Below the pieces are notes generated by a model. It searched no databases, was not told the origin of the DNA, and saw only the letters and a list, made by a program, of their open reading frames with translations. A DNA stretch of 64,000 nucleotides from Platycnemis pennipes (Eukaryota > Arthropoda > Insecta > Odonata > Platycnemididae): positions 112,423,054-112,487,053 of the forward strand of contig OW121846.1 in NCBI GenBank assembly GCA_933228895.1. The letters are read 5' to 3'. Below, in pieces: positions 45,720 to 55,739 of this stretch. Position numbers and translations under genes: made by a program. The number at the start of each line of letters is the position of its first letter. The stretch's first letter is position 1.

Positions 45720-46470
45720 TCAGTTCAGGAGTGTAACTCTGATATTGGCATTTCTAGGGACAAAAGTAAATCTGACCGATTGGGCAGGGAGATAATTAAT
45801 TAAGACAGGCAGTGCAATTTTGAGGCATGTTAAACGTATTTGCATGAGGATCATAATAGAAAACATAAGAGTGAATGTTTCAGACAATATTGGCATGCCT
45901 GGCATATAATCAAAATATACAGAACCATTGCCCCCGTAAAGCTTTTGTGCCTTACGCAGCCCGTCTGAGTAGAAGTATAAGTTGACAATAAAAGCTTCAA
46001 CCTCCTTTTCCGGTATTCTTTTAAAAATTCAAAACACAACCCTTCATGGGAAATTTATTTAATGGTGGTACAGTATTCGCACACCGCGACAATTCTCCCT
46101 TTCAGGATGAGGACCAATAGTGTTTAAAAAAATGACCTGCCAACCACACTCCTTCATGAATCATTCTACTAAGACTCATATCCTAAGTTCCCATCTCTAA
46201 CTAAAATTTTAAGGAATTCTGCGATGGCATAATATTTTCCTCTCGCCTTCCTCTCCTTCAATTCACTCAACGCTACTTCGATCTCAACTGAATATTCCTA
46301 GATCCATACTATCCACATCTACCGCATATCCATATATGCGTGCGAGCATATTAACTGCATCACATAGATTCTCCACCAGCATTCTGCACACACCCTTTGG
46401 TTTCATAAAAAATTATCCTGATTTCAAAAAACTGTCCACAGATAGAAATGCATCACGTTTCCACCACGCT
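45720..46470 (-). mobile_element. RTE-like LINE, RT N-terminal region remnant
   Basis: Read leftward, the minus strand gives IEVALSELKERKARGKYY then AIAEFLKILVRDGNL (about 46285-46195), RMIHEGVWLAGHFFKH (about 46175-46130), a KGRIVAVCEYCTTIK segment with ISHEGL (about 46108-46045) and FLKEYRKRRLKLL (about 46030-45990). These correspond to the first RT blocks of RTE-like LINEs: EV..AI.klK.gKA.G.D.ipaE.lK, iwetg.wP.dw....ivPi.KKG....c.nyR.IsLis...K. Stops and shifts are frequent. EAWWKRDAF just upstream may belong to the endonuclease-RT linker. Confidence 0.7.
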
Positions 46471-47199
46471 TCCTTCGCCAGATTAGTTTCCTGACTAAAT
46501 TTAGTGTTCAAGCCTTTGGAGGTCCTTCGACCTGAGCCGGCATTTACTTTCTTACATCCTGTTCTCTCATCGATAGTCCTAATCAGTTTTCACGCACTAG
46601 CAGCAAAACCAACGCTCTCGAATATTCAATTCCTACTTTTTCTCATTTTTCCATCTCCGTTCACACAATCCCTTCCACATTTCCTCTGCAACATCATTTT
46701 CCGAGCCCTAACTTAAAATGCCATTAACTTACTCTTGGAATTCTATATTTTCACTTCCGATAACTACTCTGAATTACATTTTCATAGTACTCTCATATTT
46801 AGCCCACATCGTCTGAAATTGAACTCCTTTACTTTTAAGTTATTTTTTAAAGTCTGGGTCTGAATATATCTGTCGAAAAAACTTATCGAAAACACTAAGT
46901 GTAACACACTTAGAAGATAGCGACATTCCGGGATTCATTGTCAACAGTAAATACGAAAACCCTGCTTGGCACGAGCAAGAAAAGAGCTCTTCAGTGTTTT
47001 TTTATGGCGACAAAAATGTCGTCATCGTTGAATTTGCAGATTCCCCCGCGACGGGAATTCGATTCAGAAATATAATTATATAGCGCTGGGACCTATATAT
47101 CATATTTACTTTGCGTTAACTACGAGCTAAGTGAGATTCAACCACATCGCACAAGCCAGACCACTTCGTTTAAAAACGACCTTCCACCAAAATTCTCAC

Positions 47200-47700
47200 G
47201 CTACCCTGTCTCGAAAATGTGGTCACATTCCATGCAATCGGCGGAGAGAGAGAGAGAGGGGGGGGGGACGGCGTGTTAGGCGTCAGTCGCGACCAATCAC
47301 ATCTACGGCCCACCCCCTCCCCGATCCAATGCCACACGGCACAACCTCCCCATCACCCGCAGCCTTTTCCCTTGAAATGAAATTCCGTTGTTATTACTTT
47401 TTCCGGTTTAGAGTGCAGTGAGCGGCGTTGGCTGCCTCCCCCGCCGCCTCCCCTTAACGCATCTCGCCCGCGCACGCCCATAAAATTAAATGATTCCGGC
47501 ATAGATGACAGCGAAATGATATCACCGGGATCAAAGTACACGTTTCCATTTTCAAGGTTGACTTGGCGCTATGATTGAAAAAAATACGCCGAGGCGAAGA
47601 TGTGCGGGGTTGGCGGGCTGAGGAGCGAGGGTCCGCCCGACCGCGGAGGGCCAAAGACGTCAGACCCTTTGGCGCCCCCGGCGTGGGCATTCAGAGGGCC
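47200..47700. other. GC-rich, CpG-containing island with GA repeat
   Basis: Starts with a (GA)n tract and G run at about 47245-47268, then CpG-rich sequence with an AT-rich gap at 47375-47405. Overlapping frames without a recognisable domain. Confidence 0.5.
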
Positions 47701-47913
47701 CTGAGCGATGAAGGAGCACTAGGTGTATATAGCAGGGATGTGATCCGAAAAGGCACTTTACGTTTCGAGCCGTACCTGGGAGGCACCCGAACTCGGAGTC
47801 CAAGCCTCGGCTTTGAATGAGACCGAACCCTTCACTGCGGGTGGTTTATAGCACTAACTGACCGGTCACACTATAGTTTATAACTTCTTAAAGTTAAACA
47901 TAAATCACAAAGC

Positions 47914-48130
47914 TATGTTCGTCTTTGTGTTGCACCAGTCACGCTGTTGAAAATGGTATTTTCATCGCAGTCATACGATAGATATTAACCAATTTACATG
48001 CTTTAGTAATTTAATTTACATTAAACTGGCTTGGTTTACTAATGAACGTAAAATGGTTAATATATATCGTATAACTGTGTTTAAAAAACCACTTTCATCA
48101 GCGTGAATATTAAAACACAAAGATGAGCAT
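47914..48130. mobile_element. Foldback element with about 95-bp divergent arms
   Basis: The left arm from ATGTTCGTCTTTGTGTT through CACGCTGTTGAAAATGGTATT, TCATACGATAGATATTAACC and ATGCTTTAGTAA aligns with the reverse complement of the right arm: ATGCTCATCTTTGTGTT, CACGCTGATGAAAGTGGTTTT, TTATACGATATATATTAACC, TTCATTAGTAAA. Arms differ at roughly a quarter of positions by eye and flank a short spacer. No coding capacity. Older than the 39.1 kb hairpin. Confidence 0.85.
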
Positions 48131-48264
48131 AATTGGGCTCTGGCCGAGAAGCGAAGCATCGTCAGGCCCACCATCAACAGATCATGCCGAAAGAATCCAC
48201 AGATGTGTACTAAGAAAAAGGATGGGCGTTGTATTAATTTGCACTGAGCAAATAAACTGTTCTA

Positions 48265-48375
48265 TCGTAGGTACTCTTCGTGATAGTACATCTACACGTA
48301 CATAATACCCCGCAAGCCACCGTAAAGGTGTGTGGCAGAGGGTGAATTCTCACCAAACATGCACTACTTACCATG
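48265..48375 (+). mobile_element. LINE 3'-end-like fragment (GCAAGCCACC family)
   Basis: GATAGTACATCTACACGTAC, ATACCCCGCAAGCCACCGTA, AAGGTGTGTGGCAGAGGGTG and CACCAAACATGCACTACTTA. Matches 41655-41745. Opposite in strand to the endonuclease fragment that follows, so it is a separate insertion. Confidence 0.6.
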
Positions 48376-48429
48376 CATAAAAAAGGATTAGTAAAAATAT
48401 ACTAGTCCAAACTTCAATTTTTAAAGAGG

Positions 48430-49015
48430 ATACAAATAGCAAATCAAGTATGAAATATAATGCTGTTAGTAGGGTTAGCTTAAAGTCCTTATACCAACAT
48501 GCAACTAATTGTATTGCATCGATTCTGTTAGCAGCTGTTGCAAGGAATTTGATGCCAAAGTGTTTAATAGTGATTCACAGAGTTCCTTAATCTTACTCCT
48601 GTTAAAAAATTACAAGTGTTCCAGTCTACTGAAAGGAGGTTGAGGTCCCCACCTACTTTTATTCCCCTGTCGTTGTTCCGAGAAAACAACGTACTTATCT
48701 CTGACTCTACTTCCACTAATGAGTTGTTTTCTGCATCCGGTGGCCTGTAATATGCACCTACATATATCCTTTTTGCGTTAGGACATTTACTTCTAACGGA
48801 CTACCAAATACTTTCTACATTGCGCTCCGAAATAAGTTATTTTCTACTGACGCACGGATCCCTCACAGCTATAAATACCCCTATTCCGTTTCTGCTGACT
48901 CTATCCTTTCTGTATAATGTAAAACACTCCGGAAATACTTCATACTCTGATATGTCCTTCGAAAGCCAGCTTTCTGTGCCTAGGATTATTCTGCATCAGT
49001 ACGTTGTATGACGTG
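48430..49015 (-). mobile_element. CR1/Jockey-like LINE, endonuclease domain, well preserved
   Basis: The minus strand reads ESWLSKDISEYEVFPECF then TLYRKDRVSRNGIGVFIAV (about 48985-48860), NAKRIYVGAYYRPP (about 48780-48738), a run through EVESEISTLFSRNNDRGIK, and GGDLNLLSVDWNTC (about 48655-48612). These are the classic endonuclease blocks: tWL...i...evfp..f..yR.DR....GGVfiAV, yVgayYRPP, and GGDfN.p.vdWnt with the catalytic GDfN. Homology continues to about 48430 (LCESLLNTL, SLQQLLTE). Few frame breaks are present, so this copy is younger than the plus-strand one at 44 kb, but the RT is missing. Confidence 0.9.
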
Positions 49016-49267
49016 ATGAAATTCTGCTACTGCCGTACGCCGTTTTCGATTGATCATGTGTTTAACTCTGGCTCAAAATAAATTCCACTGACGAGTCAGT
49101 TCGAAAAATCATATACGTTAAGACTGCCAAAGTAATTAGAGTTCTCTCTCAAGTTGGCCACCTCCATGCTTCGACCTCTTGTTGGCCATATTCGCATAAC
49201 GTTTTAAATAATTTCGCCTCTGTAACATGGCCACCCTGTCTAGCTAATCCACTGTAATAGCCAAAAA

Positions 49268-49448
49268 ACGTTTTGTTCCACCCGAAGGTTTTTGATGGGT
49301 TGGGTGTGACGAAGTTCTGACACGCAGATAATAGAATCGCGAGGATTTAAGGTGGGGACGTCCAGAAAGGCTCTTGCCCGGGATTTGAACCCAGGACCCT
49401 CCAGTCAGTGGCTCAGCGCTCTACCCACTAGGACACCACGACCCCCCT
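49268..49448 (-). mobile_element. SINE-B (tRNA-headed), complete copy with TSD
   Basis: Minus strand GTCGTGGTGTCCTAGTGGGTAGAGCGC carries the A box, and GTCCTGGGTTCAAATCCCGGGC the B box with a pairable T arm. Then come CTTTCTGGACGTCCCCACC and CAGAACTTCGTCACACCC. A perfect 15-bp target-site duplication, TGTAATAGCCAAAAA, lies at 49253-49267 and 49449-49463. The acceptor stem does not pair, so this is a SINE and not a tRNA gene. Confidence 0.9.
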
Positions 49449-49479
49449 TGTAATAGCCAAAAACAGTACGAATACCAGA

Positions 49480-50245
49480 TTTCCACCAGTTTAATGGCGT
49501 CCAATTAGTAGGCCATGGATGACAGGATATTTCTTCAAAGAGTGGCTTTAATTTTTAAATCAAGTAATGCGAAGTGTCGACCGAATAATTATATTGCTGC
49601 CTGATAATGCAACAAGTCATGCCTCAGGTCTTCAGTGACGTCCAGGTTGGTTTTTAACACCAAACTAGTGAGGTGCAACCGTGGGACCAGAGGATTATCC
49701 CGGCTGTGAAAGCTCGTTATAGGGAAATAAACTTCAACTTCTGATGACCATCATCGAGAGATGCAGCAAAAAGTGACCTTCATCAACTTATCGTACTGCT
49801 CGACTCTATAACGTACATTAGCGCTGCTTGAGAAGAAGCGTCTACGGAAACCATTGTCAAATGCTTTCAACTAACCAGCTTTCCAGAACAGGTAATAAAA
49901 GATAGAGAATTTGAGGGATTGATTGGTTTAACTCAGTTCCTCTGTCTACCCTCAGATCTGGAGCACATCATTCCAGTTAAGGGAATAATAAAACTGATGC
50001 TGAAGCTGAATTTCAAGAAAATATTGTGAAATGGCCTATTGAAACTTTGAATTCTGTTCTTCAAGAAAACCCAGAAATACATAATTGTGCAAAGATGATA
50101 GTACTGACGGTGTTTTGGAGAACAAGGATATTGAATTAACTCCATGCCATCGAGAATTGTTGAAATATTTACGGAAATTCATTAAGCATGCGAAAAATGT
50201 TGATCCTTCTATGATTGCCTATCTATTTCATTTGTATAGCTGAGT
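49480..50245 (+). mobile_element. pogo/Tigger-type DNA transposase remnant
   Basis: With frameshifts, the plus strand reads WMTGYFFKEWL (about 49517-49550) and LPDNATSHASG (about 49597-49630), which holds the aspartate of the LDNa.sH block. Next is QPWDQRIIPAVKARYREI (about 49675-49730), matching the QPlDQgii..fK..Yr block with the third catalytic acidic residue. ETIVKCFQLTSF (about 49850-49885) matches i..cF...gf. A C-terminal part near 50130-50220 reads IELTPCHRELLKYLRKF. The DNA-binding domain is not seen, and frame breaks are many. This is the only DNA-transposon coding remnant found. Confidence 0.8.
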
Positions 50246-50480
50246 TGAAGACCAATTTTTCTCCAATGATATATTGAAGCAAACATACATGAAATATTGT
50301 TTCAATATGAAAAAAATGATTAGTCATGTGATAATTTAAATACCAATTAATAATTAATTGCGTAAATAATACTACATTCGTAAATAATACTTGCCTTGAA
50401 CAAAATTGAAAAATTTTGCTTAATGTTTTATGCCAATTCAAAACTGAATTCTGCTCAATGGAATGACCATGCCTCCTAAA

Positions 50481-50706
50481 GGCCATTTTACACGGTACAA
50501 TTTTTTTACGAACAAATACATGAAAATGAACGAAATTGTATGTTTATCTGAATGGAATTAGAACAGGTTCTATTTTCAGTTCAGTCATTCAGGCATTCAC
50601 ACAAGAGTTTACACAATTTGCCGCTTTACACGGTACAATTTTCTTATGGAAGCGTTTGTACAAGAAATTGTACAAAAAAATGAACCGTGTACACTAGAAA
50701 TTGGCC
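50481..50706. mobile_element. Candidate MITE with GGCCA...TTGGCC termini
   Basis: Left end GGCCATTTTACACGGTACAA. The right end reads inward on the minus strand as GGCCAATTTCTAGTGTACAC then GGTTCATTTTTTTGTACAA. The termini are thus related inverted repeats with a short insertion in one. TTTACACGGTACAATTTT occurs twice in direct orientation, near 50487 and 50627. No coding capacity and no certain target-site duplication. Confidence 0.65.
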
Positions 50707-51140
50707 ACTTCCATACGCTGGCCTTTGGAACCGTGAGTGAAGAAGAAAGGATTTACTATATTAGGAATTACTAAAGCCTTTGCGAATAGGTTTAAAGTTT
50801 ACTACTTTTGAATTATTACATTTTTTCGAACCTATGATGATGAAACTGCTCCACAGTAAATAATAATTTCTAATATTCCACTCGTTAGAACATTCATTCC
50901 CCAATCGTTGCTGTGGACTTTATGCGATGACACATACAGGTTTGCGACATTAGGGATTGCGACATTAAGGACAAGTTTAATCATTGGATGGTGCGCAAGA
51001 AAATATGGAAACTTAAATATTTCCATTAAACAAACTAACACTCCTATTTTATGCTATTTATATTTTAACAGACATGCTGTGCACGATGAGGAGTAAAACA
51101 TATCTACCATGTCAACAGCAGGCTAATGAGATCTGAAATT

Positions 51141-51790
51141 CATATCATCACTAGTTACAAATCCTATGATTAGCTTGACGTAGATCTTCACTCGATTTCT
51201 ATATCGGCTACTTTCTTCACGAACAAATAATTGTTCTCCTTGACATCATTCACTGCATAATCAATATATCTGAAGCAATGCATTCCCTTGCTATTCTTTC
51301 CACCCTGTACAGTTCTTCGAGTTCAATTTCCCTCGATAAATGTTCATCACACTATTGTACTCCAAGATATTACGTAGTACCGCCTTCTTTTTAAGCTTTC
51401 ATTCAACTTTTCATCTCTCCCAATCTTCATTTCTCAGTCTTCGTAGAGCCTTGGCTATTAACTCAGTCTATATATTTTATCTTTATGATTCTTCCATTAA
51501 GTCATACTTTGAATGCTCAAGGAGTAAAAACAAATGAAATGTTAGCTTACTTCCAACCTCAAAATTCCAGCTGAAAGTAGATTTTTCACTCGGTAGTATA
51601 CACTCTTCGCCTATCTAATTGTATTTTCCACCAGCTATGTCCATCAATCTTGCTTTCAAGATAATAACATTCTTCAAACTTAAACCTTCTGATACCCAAT
51701 TCTTGTCATTGTTTTTCCTGTGGTAATTCACACATTCTTAAATCTATTTCTGTCACTGGCACAACCACTATGCCATAATTAAATCCGAGC
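51141..51790 (-). mobile_element. RTE-like LINE 3' region, strongly decayed
   Basis: Plus strand ATCATCACTAGTTACAAATCCTATGATTAGCTTGACGTAG and CACTCGATTTCTATATCGGC match the family 3' end at 27.4 kb read in reverse. Further in, CACACTATTGTACTCCAAGATAT resembles the region encoding the GHILRHD motif. Homology fades beyond about 51540, so the far boundary is uncertain. Confidence 0.6.
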
Positions 51791-51799
51791 ATGCTATCC

Positions 51800-52960
51800 A
51801 CGAGGAAATTTAGTAAAAAAATGTATAATAACGGCAGAGTGCAACACAAATGTAAGCGTTTAACGTCGCGGTTCGCTTACTGATGTGACCACAAGTTACC
51901 TGAATTTCGACACATGTCCGCAAATAAACAATGAAGTGGACTAGGGTTAATTAACCTTTTTCATGAAAGAAACGGAAAGTCACTGATTAAATATAAATAT
52001 TTATGAATATTGTTGCAGGAGAGATTAACAATGGAAAACGGAGATAATTAATGCACGAAGGTGCTGGTTGCTACGGAGGATGAGACTGGGAAATATGTCA
52101 AACTGTGAATGAGGAAGAAAACTAATGCAGCGAGGAGAAAATGGAAACAGAATGATGTAGAGCATTTCAAAACTGACGCGGGCAGTATAATATTCCAGAA
52201 AATAAAATGCATAGCATAAAACGAAACGATCATCGCTTCAAAAGGAAGAGGACCATTGTATTGCCAACTCCATATTAACACAATCCTAACTTTCCCAGGA
52301 TATTTACAACCAGAAATTGCAAAATACAAATGAGGTTATGAAAATACCAATCGTCGGCACAAACTCGTCCTCTCTCATACCCACTTTCAAATGGCCAATC
52401 GAAATCTTCAAAACTGAACATCTGATTTTCCTCAAAAGGAAAAAAAATATTGCTGATATGAGTTCCTATGCATGCCATCATAACGACCTACTGATGGGAT
52501 CTCACTTATTCAGACGGATCTGCCAATGGCAAAGGCTCGCAAAGAACAATTTTCACATAAAAAAGGGAGCAATTTCGCTTTCTTGGATATAAACAGCTAT
52601 TCACTTCACTTCCAACAATGAAAATTCCAAATCGATCGGAACCGCTTACCATTCCACGCGGAGAGCTGGGGAGAAGCGGAAATGGCTCTGAAACCTAAAA
52701 GGCATTCATAAAACTCCTAACTTCAACAACATTCACAGAGAGCGAAACAGAGGGAGTGGCGTGAGGTGAAACGGGCGAGAGCGCAGCCATCGATTGGGCG
52801 TGATGTGTCACGAAGCGAATCCGGCGGAAGCTAATTGTCCGCAAAACGTCGGTTATCAAGCAACCCCTTCCCCAAACCAAAGGAATAATCATCGCGTCTC
52901 CTCACTCACGCCCAAATTGTTTCACACCCTATCGAGAGGATACAATGGAAGCCTGATTTC
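51800..52960. other. No recognisable feature
   Basis: Moderately AT-rich DNA with short frames only. Confidence 0.35.
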
Positions 52961-52969
52961 AACGCGATT

Positions 52970-53300
52970 CAATGGCAGGGGGGGCAGAAAGTAAGGCTGG
53001 CGCCGCCCAAAATAATAAAGTAGCCCGCTGGCTTGGCGTAAACCGTGGTCGAATGGGACACTCGACGAGCTGGAGCAGAGCAAAGCGTGGGGTGGGTGGG
53101 AGGGGGATGGGGGGAGGGTGGGGGCTGGAGTGGTTGGGGGGGGAGGGGAGTGGTAAAAGGGGGCAGAGGGGTCGCTCCGGAATGCGACGAACGTGTGCTG
53201 CTGGGGAGAAGGCCCCGTTTGACAAAGACATGAAAACGACCCGGGGGGCGTGGTCGGGCGAGGAAGGAAGACGGCACACGAGTCGTCCCACCCCCACCCC
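52970..53300. other. G-rich CpG island with G-quadruplex pattern
   Basis: GGGGTGGGTGGGAGGGGG at 53089-53106, followed by further G runs to about 53160, fits a G-quadruplex pattern on the plus strand. Minus-strand proline/serine-rich frames of 100-149 codons are simply the translation of C-rich DNA. Confidence 0.6.
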
Positions 53301-53597
53301 CAGATGTAACGAATGGCAGGATATTTAAATAAGCGAAATATCTTGGAGGGCTTTAAACGCTTCAGCGACAAAACAAAGCAATGGCAATTTCGTCTCGCTG
53401 ACTTTCGATGAGAGTCGGGATCTCACATTTTACTGGGAATGCAGAGAGGACCGCCCTATGACATGACCCGGACCGGCCAAGAGTGAACGCGTCCTTCTAA
53501 ATGGGTTTGATTTTGCCAAAAGGCCTGAATAACGATAAAAAATTGGTACAAATAAAACACACACAAAGCAGATTTAATCATCAATGAAATAATCAGT

Positions 53598-53687
53598 CAT
53601 CATCATCAAGGGTCAACAATCCTAGGATTCGTTTGACGCAGCCCTCCACTCGATTCTTCTATCGGCCAACCTCATCATATTAACGTA
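53598..53687 (-). mobile_element. 90-bp RTE-like LINE tail insertion with TSD
   Basis: CATCATCATCAAGGGTCAAC, AATCCTAGGATTCGTTTGACG, CAGCCCTCCACTCGATTCTTC and TATCGGCCAACCTCATCAT match the family 3' end. A perfect 12-bp duplication, GAAATAATCAGT, flanks it at 53586-53597 and 53688-53699. It is a very short, 5'-truncated (or SINE-like) retrotransposition event pointing leftward. Confidence 0.9.
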
Positions 53688-53719
53688 GAAATAATCAGTG
53701 CTACACATAAAAGCTCGTG

Positions 53720-55490
53720 TGTAAAAGGCAGTTCTACACAAGGACTGTCCTAATGTTATCACCAGGAATGTCTAAGGTGAGAGGATGGAGGAATGGTGAA
53801 ATAAAATACGGCAATACAACTAAAGGTTGCATATTTGAATTTCCAAGAACATCACATGGTAGTTATAGCATTGAGGGTGAACTTCGTTCTCCGTATGGAA
53901 AGAATAAAACGGTTACGATCAAAACTGACCCAGCGGGTCGGGGGAAAGGAGAAACAGCGTGAAAATGCCACACAGAAGACTCATGTTACAAGTTTTGGAC
54001 TCACAGCCGCATCAATCACTCACGAAGGACGCCAACTATTAAAATCTGACCCTTACATGAAGGTGTCGGGATCCCCACAATATCAGTATGCATGGAAATA
54101 CAGAAATGAATATGGCGGAGGACGTCGAAAGGACTGATTCCTGAAGCTTCCTATTTTCCTTGCGCCCCGTAAATATAAAGGCCCGTTTTCGTGGACGCAT
54201 GTCAGGAGAAAGAAGCTCGACAGCGAACCAGAAACCCGGAAGTCTTGAGCTCCATCTTGGCCTGAATTCACCTCGCCCGAGTTTGAAAAAATTGCAAAGC
54301 CATTAACTTTCTACGCTTGAAATGCGTGAACATGGCGATTCCGCAGTCGGTCCAAAAGAAATACACATGACGTTCCTAAAATTCATTAGAATAGGGATAA
54401 AACGGGTGAAACTGTGGAAAATTTTGAGGCGATGACGACGATAATACTACCTAGATAACCACAAGCAAAATTTCCAAACATTCATTTGTTTACCATTCTG
54501 GGCCGATAAGAAAATTTCCACACAAATGACGGTAACAACTCCAAAAATGGAGAAACGCTAAGATTGCAAAAAAACTGCTACCCATCTGATATACTCTTCT
54601 AATCATGTTAATGGCTAGTGAGCAAACACTACTTCTGCTTTTTCCGTAGGAGACTCCCAGCCATAAAGGATTATGCTCCATGCATACGATCTAAGCTATA
54701 CTAACACATGACAATGAAGACAGACATCAATAGGGTCGTGGACCACCCATCTGGGCGGCAACCAAATCTAAGACTGTAGGATTGGCAATTGGCAAACAAG
54801 GGATTCCCTTCGTTGACAACGAATATTTTTCCATTTTCAAGCGTCCACGGATTGAGGGTTTATCATTAAATATCACCTCGTATTCCCTCCACCATGTAAT
54901 AAACTCCCCTGTGATTTAATTTTAGAGTTAGGTGGGTAATTTTATTTTTTGCCCTGAAATGAAACGTTATTATCTACCTTCCGCCATTTCCTGAGCAAAT
55001 GTTCATTTTTCAGTACCATACGGCCACTCACAATGTACCGCGGCATTGACGTGCCCGGATGGGCTTGCGCGTTCCCATGACCCGTACAAACTGGACCAGG
55101 AGCACTCAATATTTCTCCCGGTAGAGCCCATTTTAAATTCATTGGACGGCAGGGGGCAGAAGAAGGAAATCCACAAAACTGTGTCACTCGATGTGGCAAA
55201 AAATAGACCTTCCCCAGATAATATCACGAAGAGATAATATCACGACACAAAACACATGGCAGGTAGGCAACCAAAACCAATATTTCCAAAAAACTGTAAT
55301 ATACTCAGACAACGGAACGCAATGAACAGTGGCAACTGCGGAATTTAGACCCATAGCACTGTGGTCGAGGTCGGGGAAAGCAGGAACCGGCGCTCGGCAC
55401 CGCTAGAAGCCTTTGCGCGAAGTTTAACGAGCTCTAACTCAAAATGGAACAACTATTATTGATGGACCTTGGAGTCAAAGATTTTTCATT
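53720..55490. other. No recognisable feature
   Basis: Short open frames at 53717-53962 and 53835-54137 are unassigned. No repeats of note. Confidence 0.35.
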
Positions 55491-55494
55491 GATA

Positions 55495-55725
55495 TACCGG
55501 TTCACAATTGGATTCTGTATGAAGAGTACTTAAATTTTAGTGCAGCAACCGATGGATGGAATGTTAAACCATGTGGGCGCCTTTCGTTAATAGGGGGCTA
55601 ATGCCGTCACCGGGTTTCTCTCCACATATATTCCGTTCTCTAAAATATTCCTATTTCTAGCCAATCATCCAACTATTCTAAGTTGCGCAAATGACCTTAG
55701 CTATCGGTTGTCTCCCTCGAATGAC
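55495..55725 (+). mobile_element. SINE-A, 5'-truncated copy
   Basis: ATACCGGTTCACAATTGGATTC, CAACCGATGGATGGAATGTTAAACC, GGCGCCTTTCGTTAATAGG, GCTAATGCCGTCACCGGGTTTC and GCAAATGACCTTAGCTATCGG follow SINE-A from its middle to its end. The tRNA-like head is missing or decayed. Confidence 0.8.
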
Positions 55726-55739
55726 AATTGCTATTAAGA

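Noticed and set aside
49374..49448. Possible functional tRNA gene on the minus strand
   Set aside because: A and B boxes and the T arm are good, but the acceptor stem does not pair and the sequence continues into a SINE body flanked by target-site duplications.
52922..53371. 149-codon minus-strand proline-rich frame
   Set aside because: It is the translation of a C-rich simple stretch and has parallel open frames in the other two phases.
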